A program made the translations under genes and the position numbers. 64,000 nt of DNA from JACDAE01 sp963744875 (lineage in GTDB: Bacteria > Chloroflexota > Ktedonobacteria > Ktedonobacterales > Ktedonobacteraceae). The notes beneath the pieces were generated by a model. It worked only from the letters and a program-made list of their open reading frames with translations, ran no database searches and was not told the DNA's origin. Shown here one piece after another: positions 44,907-54,374 of the stretch (position 1 is its first letter; each line of letters starts with the position of its first letter). The stretch covers positions 42,600-106,599 of the forward strand of contig CAVUVQ010000043.1 of the NCBI GenBank assembly GCA_963744875.1, written 5' to 3'.

Positions 44907-46805
44907 TCATTGAATTTCCAGGCGAAGTGCATCATACTGAACGTTATTGACAGCGGTTGTCGAACCATCGTTGATACGGAAGGAAATCGTGTTTGTACCA
45001 GCATGGAGTAACGCCGCCTCAGGAAATTGAAAGTATTTGAGATGATACGCGCCAGAACTACCGCTTCGATAGGATGCTGCATCAGTCGCATCTGTCGGGA
45101 AGTTCCAGGCGGGAAGTTTGGTGCCATTGACAATTACTGTCAGGCTCCCTGGTTGTACAGGTGGTGTAGGCGTTTGCAGTGACCAACCGGCCAGAGCCAC
45201 AGTTAAGGTAGCAATGCGGCCCACTTTAGGCGCTTTCCCCAGGTTGAATTGTATGTTCCAATCGGGTTGCGGAACGCCATTGAGTTGCTGGTATTGGACG
45301 TAGTTCCAGTCAGTAGACGCGTGACTCTGACCGATGATGTAGTTAACTCCGTTAGGGAATTGCTGAGGGAAAAGGAGTTGGTTGCCATAATTGCGGAAGT
45401 TCAGCCCATTCCTGAATTCCGTGGAGTTGCGATCAGGGGTTCCAATCTGCCAGAGCCGATGACCAAATGTAGTGGGGGTCCACAGCATAGTGGGCAGATG
45501 AACAGTTGTGTCGGTGCCTACAGTGACGTTATCCACGTGGAAATCACCAAAGTATCCTGGACGATAGACCGAGAGCCGATACGTTCCAGGCCGCACGCCC
45601 GTAATACGAAATTCACCGTCCTTATCAGGCGATGTCCAGTACTGATAGCCTTGCCAGGTCTCCTGGAAATCCGTCCCATTGTCAGAGAGCACAATCGTGC
45701 TATTCGCCATTGACTTTTCAGTCGAGAGTTTGATTTTCCCGCTCACGGTGCTTCGTTGCTCACTGGTAACATACCCAGGAATGCTCAGTAAATCGTAGAA
45801 TGCCTGGTCCCAGGATAAGCGAGCGTAATCAAGAGCATCCTTGCGCAATGCCGTACCATTGGTACCGGTATTGAGATAGAGGAGATAGGGCCCATATGTC
45901 TTCGCCCAATCGCCAGTGGCAACAATCGAGGGACCCCCAAAGTGTGCTCCTTGCTCCATATTGAGGAGAGCCGGCGCACTCGTCGTTTGATGCACGGTCA
46001 ATTCCTGGTGGGTAGGACCGCCATTGAAGGCCTCGTTGTGTTCCATAGTCATCCAGGCTCCGTAGCCGTTGCCATAAAAGCCATGTAGCACATGGTCGCG
46101 ACTGTAGGTCGCCCAATCATACTTAGTGTAATACCGTTTGGGGTAGAGTGAATTCAGCCCCTGTAAATCACTCGTTGCATCCTGAACGGCTGGAGCCTTC
46201 ACGAGTTCCTGTGGAGTAGGAAAGGTAGAAGCTTGTTGACGCCAGGCGGGTCCAATAGGATCATTCTCTACGGAGGCATTAGTGAAGATGGTAGGATCGC
46301 CGCGCATCACGAAACGAAACTGCGCAATAGTGTCGGGAGCCAGAGTACTACTGTGGCTCATAATGGTGAACTGATGGATGCCAGCCACTCCGGACTGCAA
46401 AATATAATGTTGGGTGACGCCCATCGGCTCTGCACTCGATCCCGTATGCGTGATCGATACGTCGATGGAGTTTCCATCTGCGGGACATTGCACCGCGTAG
46501 GTCGTGTTTGCTTTATCACTGACACCAAGGACAAAGTACCCAAAGGCACTATCATTCATGTCCCAGTAAGCTGATCCACCATTCCCGAGCAATTCATGAT
46601 TATTGAGTTGCAGTGAGGTAATAGAACCGGAAGTTTTGCTAAGCGTGAACGCAACAAGACCATTGGTTGCGGTAATAGTTGTCGCAGTTTCCGTAGCACA
46701 GGCGGCAAAGGCCGTTTTTGGCTGTACTACCAGAGGCGCAAAAGAGCCAGTTAGACCAGCAAGTACACTCATACAGAGTACAATAATGAGCCGTTTTATT
46801 GACAT
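44907..46805 (-). CDS. Secreted rhamnogalacturonan lyase, PL4 family (copy 1)
   Basis: 632 residues. Signal peptide (residues 1-34, ending AFA-A). PL4 catalytic beta-sandwich (about 40-340) with NGLVAFTLSKTSGSITSL, YYTKYDWATYSRDHVLHGFYG and WMTMEHNEAFNGGPTHQ. A fibronectin-like domain follows (about 345-430, GEFRITGVRPGTYRLSVY), then a C-terminal jelly-roll carbohydrate-binding domain (about 450-632). It cleaves rhamnogalacturonan I of pectin by beta-elimination. ATG 46805 has AAGGAG 6 bases upstream. It is a close paralog of the gene starting at 47197, in opposite orientation. Confidence 0.88.
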   Translation of the reverse strand: MSIKRLIIVLCMSVLAGLTGSFAPLVVQPKTAFAACATETATTITATNGLVAFTLSKTSGSITSLQLNNHELLGNGGSAYWDMNDSAFGYFVLGVSDKANTTYAVQCPADGNSIDVSITHTGSSAEPMGVTQHYILQSGVAGIHQFTIMSHSSTLAPDTIAQFRFVMRGDPTIFTNASVENDPIGPAWRQQASTFPTPQELVKAPAVQDATSDLQGLNSLYPKRYYTKYDWATYSRDHVLHGFYGNGYGAWMTMEHNEAFNGGPTHQELTVHQTTSAPALLNMEQGAHFGGPSIVATGDWAKTYGPYLLYLNTGTNGTALRKDALDYARLSWDQAFYDLLSIPGYVTSEQRSTVSGKIKLSTEKSMANSTIVLSDNGTDFQETWQGYQYWTSPDKDGEFRITGVRPGTYRLSVYRPGYFGDFHVDNVTVGTDTTVHLPTMLWTPTTFGHRLWQIGTPDRNSTEFRNGLNFRNYGNQLLFPQQFPNGVNYIIGQSHASTDWNYVQYQQLNGVPQPDWNIQFNLGKAPKVGRIATLTVALAGWSLQTPTPPVQPGSLTVIVNGTKLPAWNFPTDATDAASYRSGSSGAYHLKYFQFPEAALLHAGTNTISFRINDGSTTAVNNVQYDALRLEIQ

Positions 46806-47196
46806 CCTTGTCTCCTTCCAGAGAACTATAAAGTATTTTTCGCGAAGTCATCAATCTTGTGCCATAAAGGACCAGAAAGAAGCCAGATTGGGAAAAGATG
46901 AGAGTAGAAAAGGTTTACTTAACAAAGGGTATCATATGGTTTCATAATTTGTCAACACAATAAACATTGACATATAAGAATGCATTGTGGTACTTTTCGT
47001 ATAGGACAAGAAAACGCTTGCATTATTTTATGGAGGCGATAGCCTGTTTCCCATGCTCTTTTAGTACAAGCATTTTGAGCTATATTTGCTATGCAGCCAC
47101 GAAAGCAAGGATGTTGTTTCCTTCTGCCTTTTCCGTATTTGAACAGGTATTGATATGCAGAAGGACTGAAGCATTTCTCCATGGAAGGAGATGAAA
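46806..47196. other. Divergent promoter region of the two PL4 genes
   Basis: About 390 bases separate the two lyase starts, presumably holding both promoters. No gene, terminator or clear palindrome was found in it. Confidence 0.45.
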
Positions 47197-49104
47197 ATGT
47201 TCATGAGACGCCTCATTGCGCTTCTTTATTTTGGGCTACTGATTGGTCTATCAGGTTCGTTTGTTGGCTCAGCGAAGGCTGCTACGACCGCGACGGCCTG
47301 CACTACTAATACGACGACGGCTATTACCGCCACCAATGGCCTTGTCGCATTCACGCTCAGCAAAACTTCCGGTTCTATTACCTCACTGCAACTCAATAAT
47401 CATGAATTGCTTGGGAATGGTGGAGGGGGCTATTGGGATATGAATGATAGTGCCTTCGGAGTTTTTACTCTCGGTTCCAGTGATGCGGCGAATACGAAGT
47501 ATACCGTGATATGTCCCGCGAATGGAAGCTTCATCGATGTTGTGATCACGCATCAGGGATCGAGTGCGGAACCGATGAGTATTACACAACACTACATCTT
47601 ACAACCGGGTGTACCAGCCATCCATCTCTTTACCGTTATGAGCCATAGTAGTACATTGGCCAGCGATACTCTCTACCAGTTTCGTTTTGTGATGCGCGGC
47701 GATCCCACCATCTTCACTAATGCCTCCGTAGAGGATGATCCTATTGGACCCGCCTGGCGTCAGCAAGCTTCTACCTTTCCCACTCCACAGCAAATTGCCC
47801 AGGCCCCCCAGGCGCAGGATGCAACCTATGATTTGCAAGGGCTGAACTCGGCCTATGCCAAACGTTACTATACCAAATATGACTGGTCAGTCTACTACCG
47901 CGACCATGTACTACACGGTTTCTATGGCAATGGCTATGGAGCCTGGATGACCATGGAGCATAACGAGGCCTTCAATGGCGGTCCTACACATCAGGATCTG
48001 ACCGTGCATCAAACAAACACGACACCAGTCATGTTGAATATGGAGCAGTCAACCCACTTTGGTGGGCCACCGATTGTCGCCACAGGCCATTGGAGCAAAA
48101 CGTATGGACCCTACCTCCTCTATCTCAATACCGGCACAAGTGGCACGACATTACACAATGATGCGCTCAAGTATACCAGCCCGACGTGGGATCAGGCATT
48201 CTACGATACTCTGGGCATTTCAGGGTATGCTACCAGCAAACAAAGAAGCACAGTGAGCGGAAAAGTGACGCTCTCTGATGGGAATACAATGTCCGGGTCT
48301 ACTGTTGTGCTCTCTGACAACAAAACAGATTTCACACGTACGTGGCAAGGCTATCAGTATTGGGTCTCGGTAAACGCAAACGGGACATTTAGTATTCCCG
48401 ATGTCCATGCAGGCACCTATCGGCTCTCAGTCTATCGACCACGCTACTTTGGAGATTTCCAGATGGACAACGTCATCGTACCTGCGGGAACTTCCTACAC
48501 ACTCCCGGCTCAGGTATGGACTCCTCCGACGTTCGGGCAACAGATCTGGCAGATTGGTGTACCAGATCGTAGTTCGGCTGAATTTATGAACGGTGCAAAC
48601 TTCCGTAATTATGGAAACTATCTTCTGTTCCCACAGCAATTTCCTGGCGGAGTTGATTATGTGATCGGTCAGAGTCATGCTGCAACAAACTGGAACTATA
48701 CCCAATATCAGGTATATAACGGAACAAGACTGCCTGATTGGAAACTACAGTTCACCATGACTCATGCACCAGTGGCAGGCAGCATTGCAACCCTCACTAT
48801 CGCCCTTGCTGGCTGGTCGCTTGACATACCAGGACTGCCCGTTGGGACGACTCCCACGCCGGGAAGCCTGACTGTGATTGTCAATGGCATCAAACTTCCT
48901 GCCTGGGTTTTTCCAGTAGATGCTACTGACTCGGCGTCTTATCGCAGTGGTAGCTCTGGTGATTATCACCTCGATTATCTCCAATTCTCAGCTTCATCGT
49001 TGCTCACAGCGGGCACTAATACGCTCGCCCTCCGTCTCAATGATGGCTCGACAACGGCGTTTAATAATGCGCAGTATGATGCACTGCGTTTTGAGATCAA
49101 GTGA
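47197..49104 (+). CDS. Secreted rhamnogalacturonan lyase, PL4 family (copy 2)
   Basis: 635 residues. Same architecture as copy 1: signal peptide (to about residue 28), PL4 catalytic domain (HNEAFNGGPTHQDLTVHQ, YYRDHVLHGFYGNGYG), fibronectin-like domain (GTFSIPDVHAGTYRLSVY) and C-terminal binding domain ending in DALRFEIK. It shares long identical stretches with copy 1 but differs in the linker and last domain (extra residues near PGLPVGTTPTPG). ATG 47197 is chosen because AAGGAG is 6 bases upstream; the ATG at 47191 directly abuts the ribosome site. It would act on pectin outside the cell together with copy 1. Confidence 0.88.
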   Translation: MFMRRLIALLYFGLLIGLSGSFVGSAKAATTATACTTNTTTAITATNGLVAFTLSKTSGSITSLQLNNHELLGNGGGGYWDMNDSAFGVFTLGSSDAANTKYTVICPANGSFIDVVITHQGSSAEPMSITQHYILQPGVPAIHLFTVMSHSSTLASDTLYQFRFVMRGDPTIFTNASVEDDPIGPAWRQQASTFPTPQQIAQAPQAQDATYDLQGLNSAYAKRYYTKYDWSVYYRDHVLHGFYGNGYGAWMTMEHNEAFNGGPTHQDLTVHQTNTTPVMLNMEQSTHFGGPPIVATGHWSKTYGPYLLYLNTGTSGTTLHNDALKYTSPTWDQAFYDTLGISGYATSKQRSTVSGKVTLSDGNTMSGSTVVLSDNKTDFTRTWQGYQYWVSVNANGTFSIPDVHAGTYRLSVYRPRYFGDFQMDNVIVPAGTSYTLPAQVWTPPTFGQQIWQIGVPDRSSAEFMNGANFRNYGNYLLFPQQFPGGVDYVIGQSHAATNWNYTQYQVYNGTRLPDWKLQFTMTHAPVAGSIATLTIALAGWSLDIPGLPVGTTPTPGSLTVIVNGIKLPAWVFPVDATDSASYRSGSSGDYHLDYLQFSASSLLTAGTNTLALRLNDGSTTAFNNAQYDALRFEIK

Positions 49105-49321
49105 GGCATACACCTTTTGTTGTTTCAGGTGCTGAGAGCAACGCAGAAAGAAGGGCCTGCAGCTTTCTTGGCCTCTTTGCAGGACTCCCAATTCTTAGTT
49201 TAGCCACATTCTTTAAAATATGTTAAAATCCATTATAATAGAGACCACTTGCTTGTAAATAAGTGGCCCTCTAAAACGTGGTAAGAAGAAATGTGCTCAC
49301 AAATAGAGGGAGGGAGTATCG

Positions 49322-49810
49322 ATGACGCTAATTGCTACGCCATCGATCTGGTCGCCAGAGGAGGCCGCGATGCATAAGTGTGTCGCGGCCTCTCATACGC
49401 GCCTGGAAAGATTATATTTCGAAAAATATGTGTTGGAAGTGTGTATTGCGACGATGGAGCGGGGTGGTGTAACCTCTAAGATTGATACGCATCAGTTTTT
49501 TTCTTCAAGCGAAGCATGGGGTATCCCCAAATATCCCGATAAAACAGTAATTCTTCTTCCCGGAACTGACCTACCACATCAGATAACCACGTTTATTTCT
49601 TTGAACGAAGCCTGTTTAAAGGAGCCCGATTGCTGGTTGGGAACCTGGATTAACCCCAGTACAGGGAATTGCTATCTTGACATTACTGCTATTTATTCCT
49701 GTCTGGAAGATGCCAGACGTGAGGCCATTTTGCTCAGTCAGAATGCACAACGCAAGATTGTTGCACTCTATGATTTTAAACGTGAGGAGACTGTCTATTT
49801 GAGTTGGTAG
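49322..49810 (+). CDS. Hypothetical protein, 162 residues
   Basis: Soluble, no signal or membrane segment. A strong ribosome site (GGAGGGAG, 5 bases upstream of the ATG) supports it. Visible features are a helical N-terminal third (EAAMHKCVAASHTRLERLYFEKY), then a mixed alpha/beta part with WLGTWINPSTGNCYLDITAIY and REAILLSQNAQRKIVALYDF. The second half hints at a small sensing or immunity-like fold (DxT...A...A...Q.AI.) but I do not recognise the family. It stands alone between the PL4 gene and a convergent small gene. Confidence 0.7.
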   Translation: MTLIATPSIWSPEEAAMHKCVAASHTRLERLYFEKYVLEVCIATMERGGVTSKIDTHQFFSSSEAWGIPKYPDKTVILLPGTDLPHQITTFISLNEACLKEPDCWLGTWINPSTGNCYLDITAIYSCLEDARREAILLSQNAQRKIVALYDFKREETVYLSW

Positions 49811-49842
49811 GCGTTACCAATCCGCTTGTCGCCGCAAACGTT

Positions 49843-49869
49843 CAGGGAGTATCGACTAGATACTCCCTG
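49843..49869. terminator. Hairpin between convergent small genes
   Basis: CAGGGAGTATC pairs perfectly with GATACTCCCTG around GACTA, 33 bases after the gene ending at 49810 and 9 bases after the stop of the minus-strand gene. Likely a two-way terminator. Confidence 0.65.
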
Positions 49870-49877
49870 CCTGATGA

Positions 49878-50156
49878 TTATGCGCTGTGGATCATTGTAC
49901 CTTCTTTGACCGAGACCGACTCGACCTCTTCGTTTTCGAACCAGACTGGTTCTTTGATAAATGCTCCTTCTAGATCTATCAAGTAGAAACATTGGGGTCC
50001 CAACCCATAAGGTTGACTGCCCTGGGCGATGACATCTACCGTTTTTACCGTCCCAGTAAGACCCCGAAAAGGACAATAACTGGTCACACGTATGCGACTT
50101 CCTACCTCAAATAATGCGAACTTCACTGTGCGCAAAACTCCCTTCTTGCTATCCAT
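49878..50156 (-). CDS. Hypothetical KOW-like small protein, 92 residues
   Basis: Small, beta-rich protein with FEVGSRIRVTSYCPFRGLTGTVKTVDVI, a pattern like KOW or SH3-type nucleic-acid or ribosome-binding barrels, followed by a polar tail rich in Glu and Val (FENEEVESVSVKEG). No named family recognised. The ATG at 50156 has no strong Shine-Dalgarno. It converges with the 49322 gene. Confidence 0.55.
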   Translation of the reverse strand: MDSKKGVLRTVKFALFEVGSRIRVTSYCPFRGLTGTVKTVDVIAQGSQPYGLGPQCFYLIDLEGAFIKEPVWFENEEVESVSVKEGTMIHSA

Positions 50157-50496
50157 TCAACCAGCCATACAAATTATTGTGTACGTTTTCTACCGAGTAT
50201 TAGCGTACAACAGAAACACAAGAAATACAACAAACAGACGATAATTACATAACTCGATTTCATCATAACACATGTGTTGCCAGGGCGACCGGGAGATCTT
50301 TTTATAGAAGAGTTTATATTCTAGTTTTCGCATGCAACCGGGGCCAGGAGAAAAAGTCCTATTGCTGTTGCGTACCGGGTAAAAAAGCTGCGACAATAAG
50401 ACTGAATGTACGAATTACATAGTACAGGCCTTCTATCAGTTTGAAAAATAGAAAGTGCCGTCATTACACACTATATGCGAAAAGGAGAGTTTCTCT
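50157..50496. other. Intergenic region, no gene seen
   Basis: About 340 bases upstream of the GH20 gene with stops in every frame. Only the ribosome-binding site (AGGAGAG) just before the GH20 start is recognisable. Confidence 0.4.
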
Positions 50497-52029
50497 TTGA
50501 GGAAACGCATCTTTCCATTGTATGTTATTCTGCTGTTGGGGTTGGTGGTCACTTTCTCTTTTTTAATCCTGCTGCATTTCAACGGAGCCAATAGTGTGCT
50601 CGTTAATGAGAAGCCAGAGGTTATTCCCAGTCTTCGTGAATGGCAAGGTAGTATTGGCTCCTTTACGCTCACAGCCAATTCCCATATTGACGTGGCTCCT
50701 CTCTATGCCTCTGTGTTGCAGGACACAGCCCATGTTTTCCGTAGCGATCTGTTCTCGGTAAGTGGGCATCTCCTTCCTATCATAAATACGGATACAACCC
50801 ATCCCGGCGATATTTTTCTTACCCTTCATGCCGATGATGCAGGCATTGGCACTGAAGGGTATCTCTTCGACAGCAATGATGCGGTCACGATCCGCGCAAA
50901 TACAACTCAGGGCGTTTTCTATGGGACGCGCACAGCGTTGCAAATCCTCTTGCAAGATCCCGCTCGTAGTCATATCGTCAAGGGCATGGCACGTGATTAT
51001 CCGCAATATAAAGAGCGCGGTTTCCTGTTAGATGCTGGCCGCAAGTTTTTTTCTTTGACTGAACTTGAAAATTATGTAAAGCTTATGTCGTGGTATAAGA
51101 TGAATGACTTTCAATTGCACTTAAATGATAATGCAATTGGTGGTGGTGTTGGTCCAGACTGGGCGCACAGCTACGCCGCGTTTCGCCTCGATAGCCCACG
51201 TTTTAAAGGATTGGCGGCCAGAGATGGCTCGTATACCTGGCAGGATATGCGCGAGTTACAAGATGTGGCGAGACAACATGCGGTGATTATTACACCGGAG
51301 ATTGATACTCCCGCCCACGCCCTGGCCTTTACCCAGTATCGACCCGCGCTTGCTAACAAGCAGAATAAAGAATTTCTCGATCTTACTAACCCTCAAACCT
51401 ATGCATTTATGAACTCCCTCTGGCATGAGTTCTTGCCCTGGTTCGATACGCGGCAGGTAGATATAGGGGCCGACGAATACCTTCTGAGTGACCCAGAAAG
51501 ATATAGGCAGTATATTAACACCTATGATACCTATATGAAGCAGCAAGGGAGGAGTGTACGCATATGGGGCAGTTTGAGCGAGATGAAAAGTTCTGTTCAG
51601 GTGAATACCAATGTCGTAGTAGATGTCTGGGATAATGTCTGGGCCAATCCGGTAGAGATGGCGAAGCAGGGATTTTCTATTATTAACTCGAACGATAACC
51701 TTCTCTATATCGTTCCCAAAGCTGGTTATTACCATGATTATCTGGATACCAGGCTTCTGTATGAAAAATGGGAACCCAATATCTTCGATCTTACTAATCC
51801 GCAACTCAATTTGCGCACGGACGACCATCACGTGCTGGGAGCAATGTTTGCCGAATGGAATGATAAATTGGGAACCGTTGTCAGCGATGCAGATGTGTAC
51901 GCCAGGGTCAAACCTGCTGCTCAGACCGTCAGCGAAAAATTGTGGAGCACGGATCAGGATATCACCTATGACCAGTTTGAGCAACTTGCCGTCCAGATTG
52001 GCGATGCTCCAGGCATCTATCTCTCTTAG
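50497..52029 (+). CDS. Membrane-anchored GH20 beta-N-acetylhexosaminidase
   Basis: 510 residues from TTG 50497, which has AGGAGAG at 6 bases. N-terminal hydrophobic anchor (VILLLGLVVTFSFLILLHF). A GH20b-like alpha/beta domain (about 45-160) precedes the catalytic barrel: YKERGFLLDAGRKFFSLTEL, LHLNDNAIGG, ITPEIDTPAHALAF and DIGADEYLLSD, which holds the Asp-Glu pair that activates the substrate N-acetyl group. Residues such as SYAAFRLDSPRF and VDVWDNVWANPVEM line the sugar pocket. It releases GlcNAc or GalNAc from chitin-like or host glycans at the cell surface. It stands outside the plant-wall enzymes but in the same block. Confidence 0.88.
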   Translation: MRKRIFPLYVILLLGLVVTFSFLILLHFNGANSVLVNEKPEVIPSLREWQGSIGSFTLTANSHIDVAPLYASVLQDTAHVFRSDLFSVSGHLLPIINTDTTHPGDIFLTLHADDAGIGTEGYLFDSNDAVTIRANTTQGVFYGTRTALQILLQDPARSHIVKGMARDYPQYKERGFLLDAGRKFFSLTELENYVKLMSWYKMNDFQLHLNDNAIGGGVGPDWAHSYAAFRLDSPRFKGLAARDGSYTWQDMRELQDVARQHAVIITPEIDTPAHALAFTQYRPALANKQNKEFLDLTNPQTYAFMNSLWHEFLPWFDTRQVDIGADEYLLSDPERYRQYINTYDTYMKQQGRSVRIWGSLSEMKSSVQVNTNVVVDVWDNVWANPVEMAKQGFSIINSNDNLLYIVPKAGYYHDYLDTRLLYEKWEPNIFDLTNPQLNLRTDDHHVLGAMFAEWNDKLGTVVSDADVYARVKPAAQTVSEKLWSTDQDITYDQFEQLAVQIGDAPGIYLS

Positions 52030-52038
52030 CTATGCAAG

Positions 52039-52977
52039 CTATTTTCCCTGCAAAAGTGGTAGTGTAAACCAGAACGTGGTGCCGCGCCCTGGAATGCTTT
52101 GGATCCCAACCCGTCCATGATGCTGTTCAACGATGGTGCGACTGATGTGCAGGCCCAACCCTAGCCCTACTTCGCTACTATTAAGTACTTCAATGGAGGG
52201 AACACGGTAGAAACGTTCCCATATGTGTTTATGTTCACTTGCTGGAATGCCTGGCCCTTCGTCGCTCACGGAGATATAGGCTGTCGATCCCTCTTCACGT
52301 AAGTGTATTCTGATAGGCCGCTCAATAGCTGAGTATTTGTGTGCATTCGAGAGATAATGGATGATAACCTGTTTGATGCGCCCGCTATCTGCCATGACGA
52401 TAATATTTTTATCGTCAGGAATAGTCACATGGACGGTACGTTTTACCGGGACATAGCGTGGATCCTGAACTACTTCGTGTAGCAATCCATTTAGATCACA
52501 GACTTCAAAAAGTAGATCCATTGTATTCGCATTGATGCGTGATGTTTCAAGCAGGCTATTGACCAACTGGGTGAGGCGTCCAACTTGTTGATCAGTACGC
52601 TCTAGCAGTTCACGAGCCTCTGTAAGTAATTGTTGTGTTTCAACTGAGTGAATTTCATCCGCATTGGACTTGAGTCTGCGTCCCATGAGTTGAATGTTGC
52701 CTTTGATGCTTGTCAGTGGTGTTTTGAGTTCATGGCTGGCTATGCTGACAAATTCATTCATGCGGCGTTGCGCCTCTTGCCGGGCAAGCTTCTGCGTCCG
52801 TGCCTTCGCGCGTTTGTATTTAAGTATCTCGCGTCCAATGAGCAAGGCCAATATTTTTGTAATCATCTTGCACATCCATAGAAAGAATTTGAGTAGCTTT
52901 GATGGCAGGGTACGTGTGTTCATATATCTACCATAAAACTTGAAATCAAGCGGTATGAGAATGATTGGTATCTGCAT
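52039..52977 (-). CDS. Sensor histidine kinase without a recognisable sensor domain
   Basis: 312 residues. A short hydrophobic N-terminus (LLKFFLWMCKMITKILALLI, about 30-50) may anchor it, followed by a basic coiled region (KRAKARTQKLARQEAQRR). HisKA is at about 72-140 with ASHELKTPLTSIKGN. The ATPase domain has HYLSNAHKYS (N box), VSDEGPGIPASE (G1) and GLGLGLHISR (G2). AGGTGAT lies 6 bases upstream of ATG 52977. It is convergent with GH20 at a 9-base distance and no response regulator is adjacent, so its partner is unknown. Confidence 0.9.
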   Translation of the reverse strand: MQIPIILIPLDFKFYGRYMNTRTLPSKLLKFFLWMCKMITKILALLIGREILKYKRAKARTQKLARQEAQRRMNEFVSIASHELKTPLTSIKGNIQLMGRRLKSNADEIHSVETQQLLTEARELLERTDQQVGRLTQLVNSLLETSRINANTMDLLFEVCDLNGLLHEVVQDPRYVPVKRTVHVTIPDDKNIIVMADSGRIKQVIIHYLSNAHKYSAIERPIRIHLREEGSTAYISVSDEGPGIPASEHKHIWERFYRVPSIEVLNSSEVGLGLGLHISRTIVEQHHGRVGIQSIPGRGTTFWFTLPLLQGK

Positions 52978-53189
52978 GTAGTCATCACCTTTCTTATGGT
53001 ACGTATTATCTTGCCAGGAAGAAGACAGCTATTGTAAATACACGCAGGAAGAAAAGCGCATCAGGGTACATTGTATGGGATGACTATCTACAATAATAGG
53101 CTGTCCAACGTGATATTGATAAAGGACACCTGTCGGTATTTTGAAATGAATCCGTATTGTTATAGATGATTTTCTGGAGGTGTGTGAGG

Positions 53190-54284
53190 ATGAGTACACA
53201 AACGACTTCTATGAGTCAAGTTGTTCAAAAGAATGTACAGGCTGATTCAATTGCTTCTTCCGTTGCATCGGCACGAGCCGCCGGTTTACGTTATGTAACA
53301 GATACCCATGCAGGCATTATTCGCAAGCGTGCGGGGAAACATTTTAGCTATGTTGGACTTGATGGGAAACCAATTCATGACGAAGAGGTAATACAACGTA
53401 TTCGTTCACTGGGAATTCCGCCAGCCTGGAAGAATGTATGGATATGCCCTAATCCGCGTGGTCATATTCAGGCTACCGGGCGTGATGCGAAAGGGCGCAA
53501 GCAGTACCGCTACCATCCCCTCTGGCGTAAGATACGTGATGAGAACAAATATGATCGTATGGTAACTTTCGGCAAAGCGCTCCCCACTATCCGGGAACGG
53601 GTCTCCCATGATCTTGCTCTTTCAGGTCTACCTCGGGAAAAGGTGCTGGCAACAATTGTGCGCTTGCTCGATACGACTTCAGTACGTATTGGCAATGAGG
53701 AGTATGCACGTGAAAATGGGTCATTTGGACTGACGACCCTACGCGATGAACATGTAGAAATTAAAGGTGCGACTGTACGCTTCCAGTTTCGTGGAAAGAG
53801 TGGCAAAGATCATAGTATTGATGTGAAGGATCGCCAATTGGCGAAAATTATGAAGCGCTGTCGTGATTTGCCGGGACAGGAATTATTTCAATATATTGAT
53901 GAGAATGGACAGCCGCGCACCGTTGAGTCTGGAGATGTGAACGCGTATCTGCAAGAGGTGACGGGCCAGGATTTTACGGCCAAAGATTTTCGTACCTGGG
54001 CTGGTACCGTTACTGCTACCTGCGCTTTGCAGGATCTGGGTGAATATGAGTCAGAGACACAAGCAAAGAAAAATGTCGTACGGGCTATCGAAACTGCGGC
54101 TCAACACCTGGGAAATACGCCAACCATCTGCCGTAAAAGTTATGTCCATCCGGAAGTGATAGATGGCTATCTACATGGATCCCTTCTTTGTGCCTTGAAA
54201 GCGCATGATGAAGAGGCTATTGTGGAAGCGCTTAATGGACTGCGGCCAGAAGAAATTTCTGTTCTCGCATTTTTAGAGTCGTAG
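53190..54284 (+). CDS. Type IB DNA topoisomerase
   Basis: 364 residues, monomeric poxvirus-like topoisomerase IB. It relaxes supercoils through a covalent 3'-phosphotyrosine. Active-site parts are ATGRDAKGRKQYRYHPLWRK, TTSVRIGNEEYARENGSFGL and TLRDEHVEIKG. The Tyr nucleophile is in CRKSYVHPEVIDGY, with KDFRTWAGTVTA and its Arg nearby. ATG 53190 has GGAGG 9 bases upstream. It is a stand-alone gene before the kinase pair. Confidence 0.93.
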   Translation: MSTQTTSMSQVVQKNVQADSIASSVASARAAGLRYVTDTHAGIIRKRAGKHFSYVGLDGKPIHDEEVIQRIRSLGIPPAWKNVWICPNPRGHIQATGRDAKGRKQYRYHPLWRKIRDENKYDRMVTFGKALPTIRERVSHDLALSGLPREKVLATIVRLLDTTSVRIGNEEYARENGSFGLTTLRDEHVEIKGATVRFQFRGKSGKDHSIDVKDRQLAKIMKRCRDLPGQELFQYIDENGQPRTVESGDVNAYLQEVTGQDFTAKDFRTWAGTVTATCALQDLGEYESETQAKKNVVRAIETAAQHLGNTPTICRKSYVHPEVIDGYLHGSLLCALKAHDEEAIVEALNGLRPEEISVLAFLES

Positions 54285-54374
54285 TACTAGAAAAAGGGAA
54301 TAGCAACTCATCCTCTATTGTTGTGCGATAATAGGAAAGAAAATGGCTTATTTTTAAAATGAGGTGAAGTGAGG

